A stretch of 13,143 bases of DNA, taken from positions 1 to 13,143 of the forward strand of contig JADKBC010000040.1 of NCBI GenBank assembly GCA_016715205.1. The letters run 5' to 3'. Origin of the DNA: Holophaga sp. Its GTDB lineage: Bacteria; Acidobacteriota; Holophagae; Holophagales; Holophagaceae. Each line of letters opens with the position of its first letter. The first letter of the stretch is position 1. Positions 9,080-13,143 of the stretch are shown piece by piece. The position numbers and the translations under genes were made by a program. The notes under the pieces are model-generated. The model saw only the letters and a list, made by a program, of their open reading frames with translations, did no database searches and had not been told where the DNA came from.

Positions 9080-9085
9080 TACAAT
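9080..9085 (+). promoter_or_regulatory. -10 element of a leaderless promoter for the SWIM operon
   Basis: TACAAT ends six bases before the ATG at 9092, so the usual start distance puts the first transcribed base at the A of the start codon. There is no Shine-Dalgarno sequence upstream of this ATG. The -35 region (about 9057-9062) is poor. Confidence 0.5.
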
Positions 9086-9091
9086 TAACCC

Positions 9092-10424
9092 ATGCCCAGA
9101 TTATCAACAGAGCAGGTTAAGGCTTTGGCTCCCGATCCGGCTTCGCTAAAAGCGGGGACGACACTGACCGATATTCGTTACTGGTCCAACCTGGGGAGTG
9201 ACCAGATGGCGCTGTGGGGAGAGTGCCAGGGAAGCGGGCGGGAGCCGTACATAGTTTGCGTTGACCTGGCTGACAACGACACCCGCTGCACCTGTCCCAG
9301 CCGTAAGTTTCCCTGCAAACATGCTTTGGGTCTGATGCTGGTGGCGGCAGGCTCGCCGGCGCGCTTGCCCGAAGCAAAACCCCCGGCCTGGGCGGCAGAG
9401 TGGATCGGGAAGCGCACTGAACGCCGGCAGACAGAGTTGAGGCCTGCCGAACCCGTTGAGGCGAGCCCAGTCCAGCCTGAACGGAAGAAAGAGACGGAAC
9501 GGCGCGCCTCGAAAAGAATTAAGCTGGCCGAGACGGGGATCGAGGCGCTTGAACAGTGGCTGAAGGATTTTGCCCGCCTTGGGCTGGCTGCCGCCCAATC
9601 GGCCCCGGCCTCCTTTTGGGCAGACCAGGCCGCCCGGATGGTGGACGCACAGCTCCCGGGCGCAGCCCGCCTGATTACAGAAATGTCCATGCTGCCAGGT
9701 TCGCGGCCGGATTGGGCTGAGGTGCTTTTGCTTCAGCTTGGCCGGCTTTATTTGCTGACCCAGGCCTTCCGCAAGTTGGATGCTTTTCCCTTCCCAGAGC
9801 AGCAAGACATTCTGACCCTCCTGGGTTGGACTGTGAACCAAAGAGCTGCTAGCCGCCACGACCGGGATCCGGGATGATTGGCTGGTGATGGCTTCGCAAA
9901 CCACCGAAGACGAGAAATCCGGGCTGCGCTCCCAGGTCAACTGGCTTTACGCCAAAAACAGCCAGCGCATCGCCCAGATTCTAAACTTTGCCTACAGGCT
10001 GCAGCCGCTGGATGCCAGCTTAGCCCCCGGTCTGACCCTGCGGGGTGAGCTGGTCTACTTCCCGGGCGCTTATCCGCTGCGGGCGATCTTTCGAGACAAA
10101 CAGGCTGTGCCGGGCAGTTTTGGTGTGACAGGTTTCATTACACTCAACGCCTTTCTGGCTGAGTATGCCTGCGCCCTCGGGCGCAATCCCTGGCTGCGCC
10201 AGTTCCCGGCGGTCCTCCAAAATGTGCGCCCGCTTTATCTCGAGCCGCAGTGGCTGCTGCGGGATGAGCAAAACCAGGCCATACCCCTTGAGCCGCGCTT
10301 TGCCCGCAACTGGGAGCTGCTTGCTGTTTCGGGCGGGCATCCGGTGTCGGTTTTTGGCCTGTGGGATGGCTTTTATTTTTCTCCGTGGACTGTTTGGGCG
10401 GGGGAGCGCTGTACCCTGTTATGA
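9092..10424 (+). CDS. SWIM zinc-finger protein, YehQ-like (one frameshift)
   Basis: About 443 residues after removing one extra A in the run 9840-9842, which joins TVNQ to ELLAATTG. The N-terminus carries a SWIM zinc finger, CTCPSRKFPCKH: C66, C68, C75 and H77 are the metal ligands. A charged linker (about 85-150) and a long helical domain follow, ending near WDGFYFSPWTVWAGE. SWIM fingers bind DNA or proteins; in this gene set the protein is a conserved companion of a MoxR ATPase, like E. coli YehQ. It is the first gene of the operon and overlaps the next gene's likely ATG by four bases (ATGA). The start at 9092 fits a leaderless promoter. The SWIM call is firm; the molecular role is unknown. 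Confidence 0.88.
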
Positions 10425-11861
10425 GTAGTGGGGCAGGAGCCGGTTTCACCCCGCCAGCTTCCGGACCTGGCCCCGATTTCCGGCGCCGATCCGCAGGCGC
10501 TGTTTCTGGCTTCAGCAGCTGTGATTGGGATTGGCGAGATCGGCGGGCGGATACCTGCCATACTCGAGATCGAAGACCCGGCCTGCCCGGCGGAGAGCAG
10601 CGTTTATCTGCCCGAAGCGGCGGTTGGGCAGTTGAAGCGGATGCTGGCGGGCGAGTTTGAGCTGCTGCTGCCAGAATTTTTGGATCTGACTGCCAGCCGC
10701 GGCTTCCTGGCGCCGCCCGAGCTGCTGCCGGTGCTGCTGGGGATCGGCAAGGCGGACATCCGGCAGAAGGCCTTACAGATTGTCGGACGGCGCGGGGAGT
10801 GGCTTGCCCGCCATAACCCGGCCTGGGGTTTTGCCGTCAGCCGGCTGCCCCAGGATGCCTGGGAACACGGCTCCTTTGCTGAGCGGCTGGCCGCCCTCGG
10901 GCAGCAGCGGGCGGCTCAACCGGATGAGGCCCGGGGCTGGGTCGAGGACACCTGGGGGCAGGACTCTCCAGAGCAGCAGGCCGCATTTATCGCCGCCCTC
11001 GAACCCGGCCTGAGCATGGCAGATGAGACCCTGCTGGAGATCTGCCTGGATGACCGGCGCAAAGAAGTGCGCCAGGCTGCCCGGACGCTGCTGCTGCGTT
11101 TGGAACAGTCGCACCTTGCGCTGCGGTCATGGGAGCGGGCCCGCCGCCTGGTTAAAAAGAAATTCAAGCTTCTGGGGGGCGACCAAATCGAAGTTGTTTT
11201 ACCCGCCGAGGTGAATACCGCCGGCAGGCGGGATGGGATTGGTGAAAGACAGGTCCAGAAGACGCTCGGCGAAAAAGCCGATCTGTTGGTTCAGATCATC
11301 TCCCTGGTACCACCCCAGTATTGGAACCGGAATTTGGACGCCCGCCTGCAAAATACTCCAGGCAGCCATGAACTCAGACTGGCGCGAGGCGCTTGTCTTG
11401 GGCTGGCAAATGGCTGCTGTCTCTGCTCGGGATTCGAGTGGGCTGCGGCGCTGGTAGCCCTCTGGGCTGAGCGCGGGGAGATTCAGAAGATCACGGATCA
11501 GGATGGCCTGACCGCCCTGGCCCAACTGCTGAAAGTGGAAAGTGTTGAGGCCCTGGTGGCGCAGGCTGTCCGCCCGCACATCACCGAGCTGGATGACCGG
11601 CATAAGCTGGTCACGCTGCTGACCCGCTATCAACAGCCCTGGTCCGCGAATTTGGCCCGGATGGTGATTAAAAGCGCCCAGAGACAGTCGCTCAACGCGC
11701 CGAATGATCTGGCGTATGCGCTGCATGGCTTTGGACGCTGGGTTCCGCCTGAACTGGCCGAAGAATTCAGCGAAGGCTGGGGCGAAGATCTGCACATTGG
11801 CTGGTCTGTGCCCATTAACCGGTTCTTAGGTTTGCTGAAATTCCGGCAGGAGATTCGCTAG
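10421..11861 (+). CDS. DUF5691-like protein of the SWIM/MoxR operon (three indels)
   Basis: A helical protein of about 479 residues. The long open frame begins at GTG 10428, but removing one G from the run 10430-10433 gives a better start: ATG 10421, reading MSSGQEPVSP and overlapping the SWIM stop by four bases. A second disturbance is a compensated pair: an extra A in 11350-11353 and a missing base near 11434. Between them the true reading is DWREALVLGWQMAAV rather than the cysteine-rich stretch of the open frame. The middle (about 180-250) has HEAT-like helices rich in Arg and Leu, and the end reads WSVPINRFLGLLKFRQ. Its position between SWIM and MoxR genes and its ending point to DUF5691, a family of unknown function. 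It may be an adaptor or substrate-recognition subunit; this is inference. Confidence 0.75.
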
Positions 11862-11870
11862 AGTGTATCA

Positions 11871-11945
11871 TCTCAATAAGTGGGGAAGTTGGGAGTTTTT
11901 TGGGCGAAGCCTAAAAAAAACTCCCAACACCCGATTATTTTGAGA
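11871..11945. repeat. Hairpin repeat inside the SWIM/MoxR operon, related in style to copies 1 and 2
   Basis: A nested palindrome just after the DUF5691 stop. The inner stem is 14 bp (11888-11901 with 11915-11928, GTTGGGAG plus six Ts), continuing through GGGC/GCCT to a GAA loop. Outer arms are TCTCAA (11871-11876) and TTGAGA (11940-11945). It shares with the elements at 2754 and 5910 the plan of outer AGAG-like arms, GGG blocks alternating with T-runs, and a GGC-rich turn, but the sequence is not the same. It could dampen read-through into the MoxR gene; no T-run follows it, so it is not a classic terminator. Confidence 0.7.
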
Positions 11946-12028
11946 AGGTACGCCAGAGTCTGGTTTAGCGGGAAATTGGGCGGGTTTTGTCTTGAACGAA
12001 GAGGATTGTGGATGCAAAAGGAGATACG

Positions 12029-13114
12029 ATGACTTCATTACTGCGCCAACATGCAGAACAACAATATGCCGAAGAACTGGCAGAGCTGGCCAAAGTTGAC
12101 AAGCGCCAGCGCCCGCCAAACTGGAAGCTGTCACCCTGGATGGTGGCAGCCTATATCATGGGGGGAAAGCTGGAGAACGGTTTTGAGGTGACCCCCAAAT
12201 ATATTGGCAGCCGGCGAACGATTGAGGTGGCTGTAGCCACCCTGGCGACAGATCGGGCTCTGCTGCTGTTGGGCGTGCCGGGCACAGCCAAGACCTGGGT
12301 TTCTGAACACCTGGCGGCGGCTATTTCCGGCGATTCAACCCTCCTGATCCAGGGTACCGCCGGCACATCGGAGGAATCCATCCGCTACGGCTGGAATTAC
12401 GCCCGTCTGCTGTCTGAAGGCCCCAGTGAAAAGGCCCTGGTCTCCAGCCCGGTGATGCTGGCAATGCAGCTCGGCAAGCTGGCGCGTGTCGAAGAACTGA
12501 CCCGGATCCCGGCAGATGTGCAGGATTCCCTGATCACCATTCTGTCCGAAAAGACTCTGCCAATCCCCGAACTGAACAGCGAGGTTCAGGCCGCCAAAGG
12601 CTTTAATATCATCGCCACAGCCAACAACCGCGACAAAGGGGTCAATGAACTTTCTTCGGCCCTGCGCCGGCGTTTTAATACCGTGGTTTTGCCGCTTCCG
12701 GCGACCCTGGAAGAAGAGGTGGACATCGTCCAGCGCCGGGGGGAGAGCCTGGGACGGGCCCTGGAACTCCCTGGTGAGATCTCTGCGCTCGAAGAGATCC
12801 GCCGGATCGTGACGATTTTCCGGGAACTGCGCAGCGGGATGACCGCCGACGGCAAGACCAGGCTCAAATCGCCCAGCGGGACGCTCTCCACTGCCGAGGC
12901 GATTTCCGTGGTCAACAGTGGGGTTGCCCTGGCGGCTCATTTTGGAGATGGCTCGCTGCGGGCTAACGATGTGGCCGCCGGTTTGATTGGCGCAGTGATC
13001 AAGGATCCCATCCAGGATAAGATTGTCTGGCAGGAGTACCTGGAGACGGTCGCCAAAGAGCGCAAGGACTGGAAGGATTTGTACCGCTCGTGCAAGGAGA
13101 TGCTCGACTCGTGA
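12029..13114 (+). CDS. MoxR-type AAA+ ATPase, YehL subfamily
   Basis: A complete, undisturbed gene of 361 residues. The start is ATG 12029, preceded by AAGGAG at six bases; an in-frame ATG at 12008 has no such site. The AAA+ core shows Walker A GVPGTAKT at 82-89, sensor-1 ATANN at 196-200 and ALRRRF at 211-216 with arginines in the usual place. At the Walker B position the sequence is LARVEELTR (151-159), with Glu-Glu instead of the usual Asp-Glu. The N-terminal NWKLSPWMV stretch and the C-terminal lid are typical of MoxR proteins of this gene set. MoxR ATPases act as chaperone-like remodelling factors, normally with a VWA-domain partner. It is separated from DUF5691 by 167 bp containing a hairpin, and overlaps the DUF5682 start by four bases. 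Its substrate is unknown. Confidence 0.92.
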   Translation: MTSLLRQHAEQQYAEELAELAKVDKRQRPPNWKLSPWMVAAYIMGGKLENGFEVTPKYIGSRRTIEVAVATLATDRALLLLGVPGTAKTWVSEHLAAAISGDSTLLIQGTAGTSEESIRYGWNYARLLSEGPSEKALVSSPVMLAMQLGKLARVEELTRIPADVQDSLITILSEKTLPIPELNSEVQAAKGFNIIATANNRDKGVNELSSALRRRFNTVVLPLPATLEEEVDIVQRRGESLGRALELPGEISALEEIRRIVTIFRELRSGMTADGKTRLKSPSGTLSTAEAISVVNSGVALAAHFGDGSLRANDVAAGLIGAVIKDPIQDKIVWQEYLETVAKERKDWKDLYRSCKEMLDS

Positions 13115-13143
13115 TCACGATTTTCGGCATCCGGCATCACGGT
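13111..13143 (+). CDS. DUF5682 family protein (first 11 codons only)
   Basis: GTG at 13111 overlaps the MoxR stop codon (GTGA) and opens MITIFGIRHHG to the window edge. FGIRHHG at the very N-terminus is the hallmark of DUF5682 proteins, the family that follows SWIM/DUF5691/MoxR genes in many bacteria and includes the E. coli YehM-type component. AAGGAG at 13094-13099, eleven bases upstream, can serve as its ribosome-binding site. The identification rests on 11 residues plus gene order. Confidence 0.72.
   Translation, partial: MITIFGIRHHG

Larger units (their letters stand above)
8798..9091. other. Divergent intergenic region
   Basis: These 294 bases separate the minus-strand kinase from the plus-strand SWIM operon. 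They contain the kinase ribosome-binding site at the left end and the SWIM promoter at the right end. No convincing kinase promoter, RNA gene or small coding gene was found in the middle. Confidence 0.6.

Noticed and set aside
9146..9940. Long minus-strand open frame (264 codons) opposite the SWIM gene
   Set aside because: Shadow of a GC-rich coding strand; the plus strand has the SWIM finger and a promoter at its start.
11199..11795. Minus-strand open frame (198 codons) opposite the DUF5691-like gene
   Set aside because: No motif or start site; the plus strand fits the operon.

Overview
The window looks like chromosomal DNA of a free-living bacterium with moderately high GC. A membrane-associated zinc-ribbon protein, a histidine kinase with many PAS domains, leaderless-type promoters and a SWIM/MoxR operon would fit Chloroflexota (Anaerolineae-like). 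This placement is an inference from gene style; no marker gene is present. There are no rRNA or tRNA genes, CRISPR arrays, transposases or phage genes.

Layout. On the minus strand at the left are a partial AzlC-type permease (1-532), a zinc-ribbon protein with one membrane segment (558-1638) and a RlaP-type predicted nucleotidyltransferase (1743-2515). After a 0.4-kb intergenic region with an 84-bp hairpin element comes a plus-strand P-type Ca2+-ATPase (2950-5848) with a strong intrinsic terminator (5859-5899). A second copy of the hairpin element (5910-5991) abuts the 3' end of a convergent minus-strand sensor kinase with six PAS modules, a HisKA_2 region and an HATPase domain (5989-8797). 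A divergent intergenic region (8798-9091) leads to the most interesting part, a plus-strand operon: SWIM zinc-finger protein (9092-10424), DUF5691-like protein (10421-11861), YehL-type MoxR AAA+ ATPase (12029-13114) and the first codons of a DUF5682 protein (13111 onward, cut by the window edge). A third, related hairpin (11871-11945) sits inside this operon.

How the genes work together. The SWIM, DUF5691, MoxR and DUF5682 genes form a recognised but functionally uncharacterised gene set, comparable to the Escherichia coli yehL/yehM/yehP/yehQ cluster; a VWA-domain gene is expected just past the right edge. The remaining genes appear to be independent housekeeping or sensory genes.

Quality warning. 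Seven of the eight substantially covered genes are interrupted by single-base indels, about 15 in total and mostly in short homopolymers. The protein sequence continues sensibly in another frame after each one. I read these as sequencing or assembly errors and annotate full-length genes across them rather than pseudogenes. Six of them cluster in the last 0.65 kb of the Ca2+-ATPase gene.
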